From NCBI GenBank assembly GCA_011374625.1, contig DRPN01000031.1, forward strand, positions 1 to 49,000: a DNA stretch of 49,000 nucleotides, read 5' to 3'. A model generated the notes under the pieces. It saw nothing but the letters and a program-made list of their open reading frames with translations, made no database searches and was not told the DNA's origin. The translations under genes were made by a program, and so were the position numbers. Shown here one piece after another: positions 1-8,475 of this stretch. How positions within the stretch are numbered: position 1 is the stretch's first letter; each line of letters opens with the position of its first letter. The DNA is from Bacteroidota bacterium. GTDB lineage: Bacteria; Bacteroidota; Bacteroidia; Bacteroidales; VadinHA17.

Positions 1-15
1 CCTGGGTGTCAGGAG

Positions 16-1467
16 TCATCTCTCGTCAGGGTTAAACCGTCTGATCTTGTAATTGATCGCAGCAATAAAAATGCTCATAAACGGACTGATGAGGTTGAAA
101 AAGGCATAAGGAAGGTAAGTTAAAGTCGGGACACCCAGAACAGTAGCCTGGGTAGCGCCTCCTGTATTCCATGGAATCAGGACAGAAGTTACTGTTCCGG
201 CATCTTCCAGAGTACGGCTGAGCAACTCCGGCTTGTAGCCTTTTTTACGGTATGTCTTGGCAAACATCCTGCCCGGAACAACGATAGAGATATACTGGTC
301 GGAAGCCGTAATATTAAAAAAGATACAGGTGACTACGGTTGAGGTTACCAGTGAAGTAGTGTTATTTACAAAGCTGAGGATGCTTTTTGTTATGCGGATC
401 AGGAAGTTGCCGGATTCCATCATGCCACCGAAGATCATGGCTGAGAGAATCAGCCAGATGGTATTCAGCATGCCGGCCATGCCCCGGGTGGCTAGTAGCT
501 TGGTAACGATAGGGCTGGGTGTGGGTATATCTACCGGACCAAACATGGATTTCATACTGGCAATCCAAGCTATCCTGGCATAATTTCCGCTTGTATCTGC
601 TACCTGACGCACAACATGCGGCTGGAAGATCAGGGCAAAGATCACTCCCAACAAAACCCCTGACAAAAGAGCTGGTACAGCCGGAACTTTACGTACAATG
701 ATATAGATCAGTATAACAGGTACGATCAACAATACAGGAGAGATACAGAATGTATCTTTCAGGGCAGCCATAACATCGGAAACTTCTGTATGATTAACCG
801 GATAATGCAAGGTAAACCCGATAATAAGAAAAGCAATCATGGCCAGGGTGATCGAAGGCCAGGTGGTGATGATCATATATCGTATGTGAGTAAACAGATC
901 AGTGCCGGCCATGGCGGGTGCCAGATTGGTTGTGTCGGAGAGCGGAGACATCTTGTCTCCGAAATATGCGCCTGAGATGATCGATCCGGCCACCAAACCG
1001 TCAGGAATACCAAGTGTCCTTCCTATTCCGATTAGCGCGATGCCGATTGTAGCGATAGTAGACCATGAACTTCCCGTGGCCAGGGAGACAAGGGCAGCAA
1101 CAGTAATTGAGGCAAAAAGGAAGATCTTGGGATTCAAGATCTCCAGTCCGTAATAAATCAGCGTAGGTACCACGCCACTAAGCATCCAGGTGCCTGCCAG
1201 GGCTCCGATCAGAAACAGTATCAGGATAGCGGGCATTGCCGAACTGATGCTTCGAACAATACTGGTCTCCATTTCTTTCCACCTCACCCCTGTACTGTAA
1301 GCGACAAGTCCGGCAATAGCAGCTGCCAGCATCAAAGCCATCTGGTTGGATCCGGATAATGTGTCTTTAAAGAACCTGACATTCAGATAGAGAAAAATAA
1401 TAAGGAAAAGCAAAGGAAGCGATGCCTGAAAGAGAGTGGGTTCTTTTTTACTTGCTGGTTGGCTCAT
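16..1467 (-). CDS. nhaC: NhaC-type Na+/H+ antiporter
   Basis: A 483-residue, very hydrophobic inner-membrane protein with about eleven or twelve predicted membrane segments. The order of the segments and motifs such as SLATGSSWSTIATIG and GAYFGDKMSPLSDTTNLAP are typical of NhaC antiporters, which exchange cytoplasmic Na+ for external protons. The length is normal for the family. The ATG start has a good GGAG ribosome site about 8 bases upstream on the minus strand. It follows the wzc-like gene by 9 bases and is therefore probably the last gene of the wza-wzc operon. That pairing is unusual, because the antiporter has no known part in polysaccharide export; it may simply share the promoter. 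The substrate (Na+ alone or also Li+) cannot be told from sequence. Confidence 0.9.
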   Translation of the reverse strand: MSQPASKKEPTLFQASLPLLFLIIFLYLNVRFFKDTLSGSNQMALMLAAAIAGLVAYSTGVRWKEMETSIVRSISSAMPAILILFLIGALAGTWMLSGVVPTLIYYGLEILNPKIFLFASITVAALVSLATGSSWSTIATIGIALIGIGRTLGIPDGLVAGSIISGAYFGDKMSPLSDTTNLAPAMAGTDLFTHIRYMIITTWPSITLAMIAFLIIGFTLHYPVNHTEVSDVMAALKDTFCISPVLLIVPVILIYIIVRKVPAVPALLSGVLLGVIFALIFQPHVVRQVADTSGNYARIAWIASMKSMFGPVDIPTPSPIVTKLLATRGMAGMLNTIWLILSAMIFGGMMESGNFLIRITKSILSFVNNTTSLVTSTVVTCIFFNITASDQYISIVVPGRMFAKTYRKKGYKPELLSRTLEDAGTVTSVLIPWNTGGATQATVLGVPTLTYLPYAFFNLISPFMSIFIAAINYKIRRFNPDER

Positions 1468-1476
1468 GCTCCTGCG

Positions 1477-3930
1477 TTATTTATGAAAAAGGAAATGAAA
1501 GACCTTCCGTAACAATGACTTTTGAATATCTTCCTCTTCATAATAGCCCTGGCCATATCCGTAACTGTATCCATAACCGAAGTGATAACCGTACCCATAG
1601 CCATAACCATAACCGTAGCTGTATCCGTAGTAACTGGATAGTTTGATATCGTTAACCAATATACCCAGTTTTTTCAGTTTCTGTTTTTCATACAGGTCGT
1701 CGAGATAGGGAATAACATCCTTGCTGGAATAGTTTTGTCTGACCAGAAATAGGATCGTATCGGAATATGGAATCAATAGCAGCGTATCGGTGACGATAGC
1801 CAAAGGAGGTGTATCAACAATGATATAATCAAAATCTTTTTTAGCCTGTAAGAAAAAATCTTTTGTTCGCGGATTTTCCAACAATTCAGCGGGATTCGGA
1901 GGTATTATGCCGGAAGTAGCTATAAACAGGTTTTCAATATCCGTTTCACGGATTATTTCTTCATAGCTGTGTTGGTTAGCCAGGTAGGAGCTTATGCCGA
2001 TTTCATTGTTAAGCTGAAAATCACGATGTATCTTGGGTTTTCTTAGGTCGAAACTGGCGAGAAGGGTTTTCTTGCCAGACATGGCAATGATAACACCTAG
2101 GTTTTCGGCTGCAAAAGTTTTTCCTTCCCCACTGATTGTGGATGTAACCATAATGATCTTTTGGTTTTTTTCGTTCAGCTTGTACTGCAGATTGGTCCGT
2201 AAAGCCCGGAATGATTCTGCCATCGCTGACTTGGGGTGGGTAAGAACAGGGATATTATCTTCCGTTGTATTATGCCCGATGGTTCCAAGGATCGGTACCT
2301 GGGTTTTGGATTCTATGTCTTTTTTGTCAATAATCTTGTTGTTGAAATACTCAAGTAGTAACAGGATGGTCAAAGGGACGATAAAACCTAACACCAAAGC
2401 GATCATATAATTCAGTGAGGTTTTGGGTTTTACTTTGGTGGCATTTTCCGGTTGTGCAATATCCAGTATCTTGTTGTCAGACACATTGGAAGCTTTGGCA
2501 ATACCGGCTTCGGCCCTTTTCTCCAACAGGTAGGTGTATATCTGATTGGCTATGTTGTAAACCCGTTCAATGCCCAGCAATTGTCGTTCTTTTATGGGAA
2601 GCTTCTTGATCTGAACCGTCAGGACATCTATATTCTTATTAATATCATTTAAACTCAACTCGGTAGAATGGATCAGGCTTTTGACATTATCCACCAAAAG
2701 TTTACGTGTTTCATATATTTTTTGATTGATCAATCTCAGTCCTGGTGAATTGGGTTGGGTCGTTAATTGTAAATTGGTTTTCTGACTGTACAGTTCAATC
2801 AACTGCTGAATCAGAGAGATCAGTACCGGATCGGTGATGCCTGCCACACTCGGTGCTACCATATCACTGACATTGACCGATTTTTCAAGGAATTTCAAGA
2901 CGTATTGATAATAATTCTTCTGGATCTCCAAAACGGCTTTTTGTGATTGGAATTCACTGATTTTATCATAAATGGCCATACCTTCCTTGCTGATGTCAAT
3001 GATATCGTTTTTTATCCGGAAGTTTTCCAGATTTATTTCCGCTTTTCTGAGAGAATCAACGATATTCTTCAATTGCTCATCAATAAATTTGATGGTATTG
3101 GTGGCTATCCTGTTCTTTTCTTCCAACCCCGAACGAATATAAACCTCGCCCAGTTTATTTAGGTAATCACATTCCTGCTGGGCAACCTGTCCTTGCGTAG
3201 TCAGAATCAGAATAGATCCCTTTTTATCATTCACCGTGATGTTAAGCTTTCCCTTATATTGGTTGGTTAGGGCTTTGAGGTCATTGATGACAAAATAATA
3301 TTTGTTTGATAATTGTTCTTCGGGATCGAATGTTTCCGGGTTTCTGAGAAAGAGCCTAAAAGAAAAACTTTCATTAATGAATGGGTCCCCGTAATGCAAA
3401 ATAGTATCAATGTTCATCCCTTCGTCAATGGTCAGTCTATACTTATCTTTGGACATCAGGAAGACATTTACACGATGTCCTCTCATTTGTACATGGGAAG
3501 TATCAATCTCAACAACGAAAGGAGAGCGGTTGTAAAGGGGTGATTCTTTTATTCCTCTTCGTCCCACCAGCACATAAGTGATTTCGAAATCCTTAAGTTC
3601 GGAAAGAGTATTATAGGTAAGGGAGAAAGACTGCAGAATTCCCATTTCATTGTAAATATTTTTTTTGCTTCGGAAGATATCCATTCCTTCGATGAGATTT
3701 TCGTATCCGGACAATTGTCCTTTTCCTGCCTTTGTATCGTCCCGGACAATAATGGTGGAAGTGACACTGTATATCGGGTCGGCATACCGGTTTACAAGGT
3801 ATGCAATGGTCAGGGCAAAAAACATTGCAATTGCGAACCAATACCAGTTGTATAATATCTTAAAGAGGAATTTTTTAAGATCGATATTTTCTTCTTGTAT
3901 AAAAGGATATTCTGGAGGTGTCGTTTCCAT
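1477..3930 (-). CDS. Wzc-like polysaccharide co-polymerase with BY-kinase domain
   Basis: An 817-residue inner-membrane protein that in this family controls chain length and export of capsule or exopolysaccharide. An N-terminal Wzz domain follows membrane segment 1 (about residues 30-48). A long periplasmic coiled-coil region leads to membrane segment 2 (about 505-525). The cytoplasmic bacterial tyrosine kinase domain has Walker A SGEGKT near residue 600, Walker A' LLASFDLRKPKIH, and Walker B DYIIVDTPP. The C-terminus carries an extreme Tyr/Gly tail with 15 tyrosines, the expected autophosphorylation cluster. It starts 3 bases after wza stops, so the two are co-transcribed and probably form one trans-envelope complex. 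No matching low-molecular-weight tyrosine phosphatase or glycosyltransferase is present in the window. Confidence 0.92.
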   Translation of the reverse strand: METTPPEYPFIQEENIDLKKFLFKILYNWYWFAIAMFFALTIAYLVNRYADPIYSVTSTIIVRDDTKAGKGQLSGYENLIEGMDIFRSKKNIYNEMGILQSFSLTYNTLSELKDFEITYVLVGRRGIKESPLYNRSPFVVEIDTSHVQMRGHRVNVFLMSKDKYRLTIDEGMNIDTILHYGDPFINESFSFRLFLRNPETFDPEEQLSNKYYFVINDLKALTNQYKGKLNITVNDKKGSILILTTQGQVAQQECDYLNKLGEVYIRSGLEEKNRIATNTIKFIDEQLKNIVDSLRKAEINLENFRIKNDIIDISKEGMAIYDKISEFQSQKAVLEIQKNYYQYVLKFLEKSVNVSDMVAPSVAGITDPVLISLIQQLIELYSQKTNLQLTTQPNSPGLRLINQKIYETRKLLVDNVKSLIHSTELSLNDINKNIDVLTVQIKKLPIKERQLLGIERVYNIANQIYTYLLEKRAEAGIAKASNVSDNKILDIAQPENATKVKPKTSLNYMIALVLGFIVPLTILLLLEYFNNKIIDKKDIESKTQVPILGTIGHNTTEDNIPVLTHPKSAMAESFRALRTNLQYKLNEKNQKIIMVTSTISGEGKTFAAENLGVIIAMSGKKTLLASFDLRKPKIHRDFQLNNEIGISSYLANQHSYEEIIRETDIENLFIATSGIIPPNPAELLENPRTKDFFLQAKKDFDYIIVDTPPLAIVTDTLLLIPYSDTILFLVRQNYSSKDVIPYLDDLYEKQKLKKLGILVNDIKLSSYYGYSYGYGYGYGYGYHFGYGYSYGYGQGYYEEEDIQKSLLRKVFHFLFHK
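1549..1640 (-). repeat. Hexanucleotide coding repeat for Tyr-Gly tail
   Basis: Inside the 3' end of the wzc-like gene the DNA is a degenerate 6-bp repeat (plus-strand units such as ccataa, ccgtag, ccatag) that encodes alternating Tyr and Gly. Changes in unit number would stay in frame and alter the number of phosphorylatable tyrosines. Confidence 0.8.
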
Positions 3931-3933
3931 AAA

Positions 3934-4704
3934 TTATTTAATAAAAGATAATACAAGAATCAGTGTAGAGACACTGGAGAGGAGCAGACTGAAAATAGGG
4001 ATATTGATTCGGAATGGTTTACTTTTGATCGGTTCAACATAAACGATATCATTGGGTAAAAGAAAGAATGCATCGGAGGTGAGAAATTTGGAATTGGTCA
4101 GATCTATGCGGTAAACTGTAGATTTTGTCTCTCCCGGCCGTAATACCAACACCCGCTTCCTGTTTCCGTAATCGGTAATGTCGCCTGCACGGGATATGGC
4201 CTCCAATACCGTCAGTTGATTGTTGAAATTGGCATAAGTGCCGGGTTTATTTACTTCGCCCAGCACTGAGTATTTGAAACTGACCAGTTTTACATCTACA
4301 GTAGCATGTTTCAATACTTTATTGGTTTGTACCTGAATGGCATTCCTGGCCTCTTCCACAGTCAGACCGGCCACTTTTACATCCCCTATAAATGGCACGG
4401 TTACATATCCGGAGTCATTTACCGAATAACCATAAATGTAAAAACTCTGATCGTTATTAAAAAGATTCTGCTGGTTCTGACTCATATTGGGATTATAGAC
4501 CTGATTAATATCAGGGTCTATGCTCATGATCCGGATATACAAAATATCGCTCTTCTGGATCTTATAGTCGGGCGTACGTTGTTTAGAGACCTCCGGAGCT
4601 TTTAAAGTATCAACATCCTGAAGATAAATAAGCTGTTTTTGCGAAGTACAGGAAGAAAAAAATATAAAGATGATTACTACTCCTCCCCAAAAATACCTGG
4701 TCAT
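3934..4704 (-). CDS. Wza-like polysaccharide export lipoprotein
   Basis: A 256-residue outer-membrane lipoprotein. The signal peptide ends in a lipobox FSSC with the lipidated cysteine at residue 19. A Poly_export domain follows (PDYKIQKSDILYIRI, about residues 45-60), then an SLBB domain (SVLGEVNKPGTYANF, about 145-200). A hydrophobic C-terminal segment (IFSLLLSSVSTLILVL) is where Wza proteins insert their amphipathic outer-membrane helix. It is shorter than E. coli Wza, as is usual for Bacteroidota versions. In this family the protein forms the octameric exit channel for capsule or exopolysaccharide and docks onto a Wzc partner, here the next gene, 3 bases downstream. A complete Bacteroidota-type promoter lies just upstream. 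Confidence 0.92.
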   Translation of the reverse strand: MTRYFWGGVVIIFIFFSSCTSQKQLIYLQDVDTLKAPEVSKQRTPDYKIQKSDILYIRIMSIDPDINQVYNPNMSQNQQNLFNNDQSFYIYGYSVNDSGYVTVPFIGDVKVAGLTVEEARNAIQVQTNKVLKHATVDVKLVSFKYSVLGEVNKPGTYANFNNQLTVLEAISRAGDITDYGNRKRVLVLRPGETKSTVYRIDLTNSKFLTSDAFFLLPNDIVYVEPIKSKPFRINIPIFSLLLSSVSTLILVLSFIK

Positions 4705-4723
4705 GTTATAGCTTGTTTAGGTG

Positions 4724-4755
4724 CAAACTTAATGATTATTTCAGATTTCTACAAA
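4724..4755 (-). promoter_or_regulatory. Promoter of wza-wzc-nhaC (TTTG-N20-TAAGTTTG)
   Basis: On the minus strand a -33 TTTG (4755-4752) is separated by 20 bases from a perfect -7 box TAAGTTTG (4731-4724). This equals the Bacteroidota consensus. Transcription would start near 4717, giving a leader of about 12 bases before the wza ATG at 4704. Confidence 0.75.
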
Positions 4756-4830
4756 GTAAAATGCATGAAAGACGGTATAAAAATATGTTTTTGGCATGAT
4801 ATTGGTGACATCATGTTGGAAGGTTTTGAT

Positions 4831-4838
4831 TAACTTTG
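4831..4838 (+). promoter_or_regulatory. -7 box upstream of yqgE (TAACTTTG)
   Basis: Perfect TAnnTTTG box; no TTTG at the expected -33 distance. The predicted start site near 4845 lies downstream of the ATG at 4796, which supports choosing the ATG at 4859 as the yqgE start. Confidence 0.5.
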
Positions 4839-4858
4839 TTATTAAAGTGAAAAAAGGT

Positions 4859-5449
4859 ATGATTGTGCCATTTGATTTTTTTTCGGTTGAAAAAAAAGAT
4901 ACGATCCCGGGAAAAGGTAAGGTATTGATATCAGAACCTTTTCTGAGAGATGAGTATTTTAAAAGGTCGATCGTATTGTTGGCTGAATATGGCAACGAGG
5001 GGGCATTGGGATTTGTTTTGAACAAACCTGTAAATATGGCAGTCAGTAAGCTGGTAAAGGATTTTCCTGAAGCGGACATCCCTGTGTATTTGGGTGGTCC
5101 GGTATCCACCAATACACTTCATTACATTCATACGCTTGGGGATCTTCTTCCGGACAGTAAATCTATTTTTAGCGAAATATATTGGGGAGGGGATTTTGAA
5201 AGACTGAAGAAGCTTATCGAACAGGGAGTGGCAACCCGGAACAATTTGAGATTCTTTATCGGTTATTCCGGATGGGATGCCGGCCAGCTTGAGAGGGAAT
5301 TATCTGAGAATTCCTGGGTGATCGCCAAATTGAGGGTGAATCAGATTATGATGGGGAACGATCAGGAGATATGGAAAAAAGTCTTGCGTGACCTGGGAAA
5401 GAAATATAAGCTGTGGGCTGATTTTCCGGAAAACCCCGGATTAAATTAA
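4859..5449 (+). CDS. yqgE: YqgE/AlgH family protein
   Basis: A 196-residue cytoplasmic protein of the YqgE/AlgH (DUF179) family, whose biochemical role is not settled. Family hallmarks are present: GKVLISEPFL near the N-terminus, RSIVLLAEYGNEGALGFVLN, the VYLGGPV motif, and FFIGYSGWDAGQLERE. The ORF track starts at 4796, but that adds 21 residues without family resemblance and lies upstream of the likely transcription start. The ATG at 4859 is preceded by an AAAAAGG ribosome site and gives the normal family length. It is divergent from wza and overlaps the 3' end of the rhomboid gene by 9 bases in convergent orientation. Confidence 0.9.
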   Translation: MIVPFDFFSVEKKDTIPGKGKVLISEPFLRDEYFKRSIVLLAEYGNEGALGFVLNKPVNMAVSKLVKDFPEADIPVYLGGPVSTNTLHYIHTLGDLLPDSKSIFSEIYWGGDFERLKKLIEQGVATRNNLRFFIGYSGWDAGQLERELSENSWVIAKLRVNQIMMGNDQEIWKKVLRDLGKKYKLWADFPENPGLN

Positions 5450-6055
5450 GCCCATCTGTGCAAAAAATAACCGGATTAGGGCGGGATTCATCAGTACAGG
5501 ATAAAAGAAACCGAAAAGCGCGCCGGCAAAGTGTGCTTCGTGGTTGATGTTCTGATCGCTTTTTTTCGCCATGAACTGTGAATAGAGCAGGTACAGTATC
5601 CCGAAAACAATTGCAGGCATGGGGATGAAATAAAAATAGATCAGGCTTTTCGGTTGAAAGAAGATGCTGGTGAAAACAACTGCAGAAACTGCTCCAGATG
5701 CCCCGACCGAATTATACGAAACATTGTTTCTGTGTCTGAAAAGTGTAGGAATTGCGGAAAAAAGTATACCTCCGGCATATAAAATAAGAAAGTTGAGCAA
5801 CGGATATCGGATATAACCGTGTGTGCTAAGCTCTTTTAAGTATTTTTCATTGAAAATACCGAAAGAAAACAAAACAAACATGTTTACCCCGAGATGAACC
5901 CAGTCTGCATGAATGAATCCATGCGTAAATATTCGCCAATATTCCTTGTTTCTGAAAATAAAATAAGGATTCAGGGTAAGCTTGTAAAAAAGATCAGATT
6001 TGTTGAAAGCATATACCGAAACAATGGTCGTCAAAATAATTATAGCAATGGTCAT
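5441..6055 (-). CDS. Rhomboid family intramembrane serine protease
   Basis: A 204-residue polytopic protein with about six membrane segments. The rhomboid signature is complete: WRIFTHGFIHADWVHLGVN in loop 1/helix 2, the catalytic serine in GASGA (Ser120) and the helix-6 histidine in HEAHFAGALFG (His175). It should cleave transmembrane substrates within the inner membrane; its substrates are unknown. The ORF track extends to a GTG at 6106, overlapping holA by 41 bases. The ATG at 6055, which is 10 bases past the holA stop and directly before the first membrane helix, is the better start. It is the last gene of an amn-holA-rhomboid cluster. Confidence 0.9.
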   Translation of the reverse strand: MTIAIIILTTIVSVYAFNKSDLFYKLTLNPYFIFRNKEYWRIFTHGFIHADWVHLGVNMFVLFSFGIFNEKYLKELSTHGYIRYPLLNFLILYAGGILFSAIPTLFRHRNNVSYNSVGASGAVSAVVFTSIFFQPKSLIYFYFIPMPAIVFGILYLLYSQFMAKKSDQNINHEAHFAGALFGFFYPVLMNPALIRLFFAQMGLI

Positions 6056-6065
6056 GGAATCAGTG

Positions 6066-7076
6066 TTAGTGCAAAATTTTAAATACCAGTTCTTTGAGGA
6101 GATCACAGCTTGTAGCCGTGATATTTCCTATCCCTTTCGACCGTGCATCTGTTTCACGTAATAAGGAAATGATCTCTATTATTTTGTAATAAGTAAAACT
6201 TTGTGCTGCTTTTTCATAATCTTTCAGAAAGAACTCCTTGGTTTTCAGGATTTCGGCAATTTTGGTACGGGGAAGTTTTTTTACACTGAGATACGCCAGC
6301 AACTTGGAAAAGAAAAAGTATAAATAGGATACCGTTAGTTGGATGGGATGGTCTTTGCTGTTTTTGCAAAAGTAAAAAACGATCCGATTGGCTTTTAGAA
6401 CATCCCTGTTGATGATGGCTTTTTGCAGTTCAATATTGTTATAATCCTTGCTGAAACCTATATACTTTTCAATATGTTCGGGAGTGATCCGTTTTGTTCC
6501 TTCCGGTAGTGTAATGGCCAGCTTGTCCAACTCATTGACAATGTTGGACAACTCGTTACCAATATGTTCTGTAATAAGCAAAGCAGAATTATAATCCATG
6601 GAAAGGTTTTTCCGGGATGCATATGTTATGATCCAGTCCGGTATCTGATTATCGTATAATTTCTTTGATTCAAAATACAGGCATGTTTGGGTCTTGGAGA
6701 TAGCTTGATAAAACCTGGTCCTTTTATCCAGCTTTTTATATTTGTAATTCAGTACCAGGATAGTGGTAGGAGAAGGTTGTTTTATATAATCCGTAAGAGG
6801 GTCTGTTTTGTTGATTTCCTGGGCTTCCTTAACAATGACAACCTGACAGCTGGCCATCATGGGAAATCTTCTGGCTGTCTCTATGATCGTTAAAGGGTTG
6901 CTGTCTTTCCCGTAAAATATTTGCAGGTTAAAAGCTTTCTCATCCTCTGAGAGAACGTTCTTTTCAATATAATCGGAGATTATATCAATATAATAAGGTT
7001 CCTCTCCGCAAAGAAAATAAACGGGATAGAGTTTTCCTTTTTTAATATCTTCTATGATCTGAGTGGCTGATGACAT
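6066..7076 (-). CDS. holA: DNA polymerase III subunit delta
   Basis: A 336-residue protein matching HolA, the clamp-loader wrench that opens the beta sliding clamp during chromosome replication. The N-terminal region has the typical YPVYFLCGEEPYYIDIISDYI and a degenerate P-loop fold without a true Walker motif. FPMMASCQVVIVKEAQ lies near residue 85, and the helical C-terminal collar domain covers about residues 215-330. The length is normal (E. coli 343). It lies 18 bases downstream of amn and probably shares its transcript. Low sequence conservation is usual for this subunit. Confidence 0.88.
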   Translation of the reverse strand: MSSATQIIEDIKKGKLYPVYFLCGEEPYYIDIISDYIEKNVLSEDEKAFNLQIFYGKDSNPLTIIETARRFPMMASCQVVIVKEAQEINKTDPLTDYIKQPSPTTILVLNYKYKKLDKRTRFYQAISKTQTCLYFESKKLYDNQIPDWIITYASRKNLSMDYNSALLITEHIGNELSNIVNELDKLAITLPEGTKRITPEHIEKYIGFSKDYNNIELQKAIINRDVLKANRIVFYFCKNSKDHPIQLTVSYLYFFFSKLLAYLSVKKLPRTKIAEILKTKEFFLKDYEKAAQSFTYYKIIEIISLLRETDARSKGIGNITATSCDLLKELVFKILH

Positions 7077-7094
7077 AATAGGGAAATTAATTGC

Positions 7095-7868
7095 TTAGAA
7101 CCGCAGGTGCTTGACGGATATTCCGTTGTTTTTCAGGTCAATCAAAGCATTGTAACCTATTTTCAGATGATCGTCCAGAAACTTATCGTCAACGTATTTG
7201 TCTGTTTCTCTTGTTTTTATTCCTTCTGAGATCATCGGCTGATCGGAAACCAGCAAAAGGGCACCTGTCGGTATTTCATTAGCAAATCCTACGGTAAAGA
7301 TTGTGGCAGTTTCCATGTCAATGGCCATGGCACGCGTCCTGACAAGATATTTCTTGAAATTTTCGTCATATTCCCATACCCTGCGATTGGTTGTATAGAC
7401 GGTTCCTGTCCAGTAGTCCCTGCCATGCTCCAGAATAGAGCTGGAAACGGCTCTTTGGAGATTAAAAGCAGGCAGTGCCGGTATTTCCGGAAGGAGATAA
7501 TCGTCAGAAGTTCCTTCACTGCGAATAGCAGCTATGGGAAGGATCAAATCACCCAGTTTATTTTTCTTTTTAAGACCGCCACATTTTCCCAGAAACAAAA
7601 CCGCTTTGGGCATGATCGCCGTTAGTAAGTCCATAATAGTGGCAGCATTGGGGCTACCCATACCGAAATCAATGATAGTGACTCCGTTATGGGTGGCATT
7701 AGGCATGTTGGATGTTTGTCCGGTAACAGGTACCTGATGCCATTGCGAGAACAAATCAATATATGAATAAAAATTGGTAAGCAGGATGTATTCTCCAAAG
7801 GCTTCCAACGTGTTATCCGTATATCTTGGTAACCAGTCTTGTACTATCTCGTCTTTCGTTTTCATCAT
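7095..7868 (-). CDS. amn: AMP nucleosidase
   Basis: A 257-residue cytoplasmic protein of the PNP/UDP phosphorylase superfamily. It resembles the short AMP nucleosidases of Bacteroidota, which hydrolyse AMP to adenine and ribose 5-phosphate. Visible features are the phosphate/ribose loop region GVTIIDFGMGSPNAATIMDL, the glycine-rich VLFLGKCGGLKKK, and the nucleoside-binding AIDMETATIF, followed by LLLVSDQPM. The N-terminal extra domain of the E. coli enzyme is absent, as usual in this group. Two adjacent ATG codons (7868 and 7865) could both serve. A purine phosphorylase of another specificity is the main alternative. First gene of the amn-holA-rhomboid cluster; no clear -7 box was found upstream. 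Confidence 0.82.
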   Translation of the reverse strand: MMKTKDEIVQDWLPRYTDNTLEAFGEYILLTNFYSYIDLFSQWHQVPVTGQTSNMPNATHNGVTIIDFGMGSPNAATIMDLLTAIMPKAVLFLGKCGGLKKKNKLGDLILPIAAIRSEGTSDDYLLPEIPALPAFNLQRAVSSSILEHGRDYWTGTVYTTNRRVWEYDENFKKYLVRTRAMAIDMETATIFTVGFANEIPTGALLLVSDQPMISEGIKTRETDKYVDDKFLDDHLKIGYNALIDLKNNGISVKHLRF

Positions 7869-7936
7869 TATATGTATTAAATACCTACCATCATTTTATT
7901 TTATCATACCCCATGTTCATGGATATTAAACACTAG

Positions 7937-7971
7937 CTCAGAACCACTAACTCAGAACTACTAACTTTTTT
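7937..7971. repeat. Heptamer-based tandem repeat
   Basis: Two 14-bp units, ctcagaaccactaa and ctcagaactactaa, differ at one base and are themselves pairs of related 7-mers. They end immediately before the -7 box of the HSDR_N gene. Confidence 0.7.
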
Positions 7972-7979
7972 TAACTTTG
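7972..7979 (+). promoter_or_regulatory. -7 box of HSDR_N gene (TAACTTTG)
   Basis: Perfect TAnnTTTG box. Transcription would start near 7986, about 16 bases before the predicted TTG start codon. The -33 region is occupied by the heptamer repeat and lacks TTTG. Confidence 0.5.
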
Positions 7980-8001
7980 CTAAGATACAAAATTTCAATC
8001 G

Positions 8002-8475
8002 TTGATAACGAATCTTAATCTTCCGGAGTTTAGAATCCCTGTAAGATCACAGGAAGGAAAACTTTTTGTTTTTGATCCGGTGAGAAAAAAGTATGTGAGA
8101 CTTACATCTGAGGAGTGGGTAAGGCAGAATTTCCTGATTTTTCTGAATAGGGTGAAAGAGTATCCTTTATCTCTGATGCAGGTGGAAAAGGAATTTGTCT
8201 GGAACAAACTTTCCATGCGGAGTGATATTCTGGTGTTTTCTAATGATGGGAAGCCCCGGATGATTGTGGAATGCAAAGCCCCTGAGGTGCCTGTGACAGA
8301 TAAAGTGTTTGAGCAGGTTGCCCGATATAACCTTCGTTATCGGGTGCCTTTTCTGGTAGTTACCAACGGTCTGGTCCATTATTGCTGTGAAATGGATTAT
8401 GATTTGGGCACTTACCGTTTTCTGGAGGATATCCCGGATTATAAGACCATCTCAGAAGGAGACTTTATAAGTTGA
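8002..8475 (+). CDS. Stand-alone HSDR_N (type I restriction R N-terminal) domain protein
   Basis: A 157-residue protein made of a single domain like the N-terminal nuclease region of HsdR type I restriction subunits. A PD-(D/E)xK-like core is visible: Asp75 in RSDILVF, then Glu90 and Lys92 in MIVECKA, followed by a TNG motif near residue 122. The helicase and specificity parts of a restriction system are absent, and no hsdM or hsdS lies nearby. Small proteins of this kind are common in Bacteroidota; their role is not known to me. The frame has no ATG near the expected start, and TTG at 8002 fits the family N-terminus NLNLPEF. The 3' end overlaps the convergent GNAT gene by 37 bases. Confidence 0.78.
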   Translation: MITNLNLPEFRIPVRSQEGKLFVFDPVRKKYVRLTSEEWVRQNFLIFLNRVKEYPLSLMQVEKEFVWNKLSMRSDILVFSNDGKPRMIVECKAPEVPVTDKVFEQVARYNLRYRVPFLVVTNGLVHYCCEMDYDLGTYRFLEDIPDYKTISEGDFIS

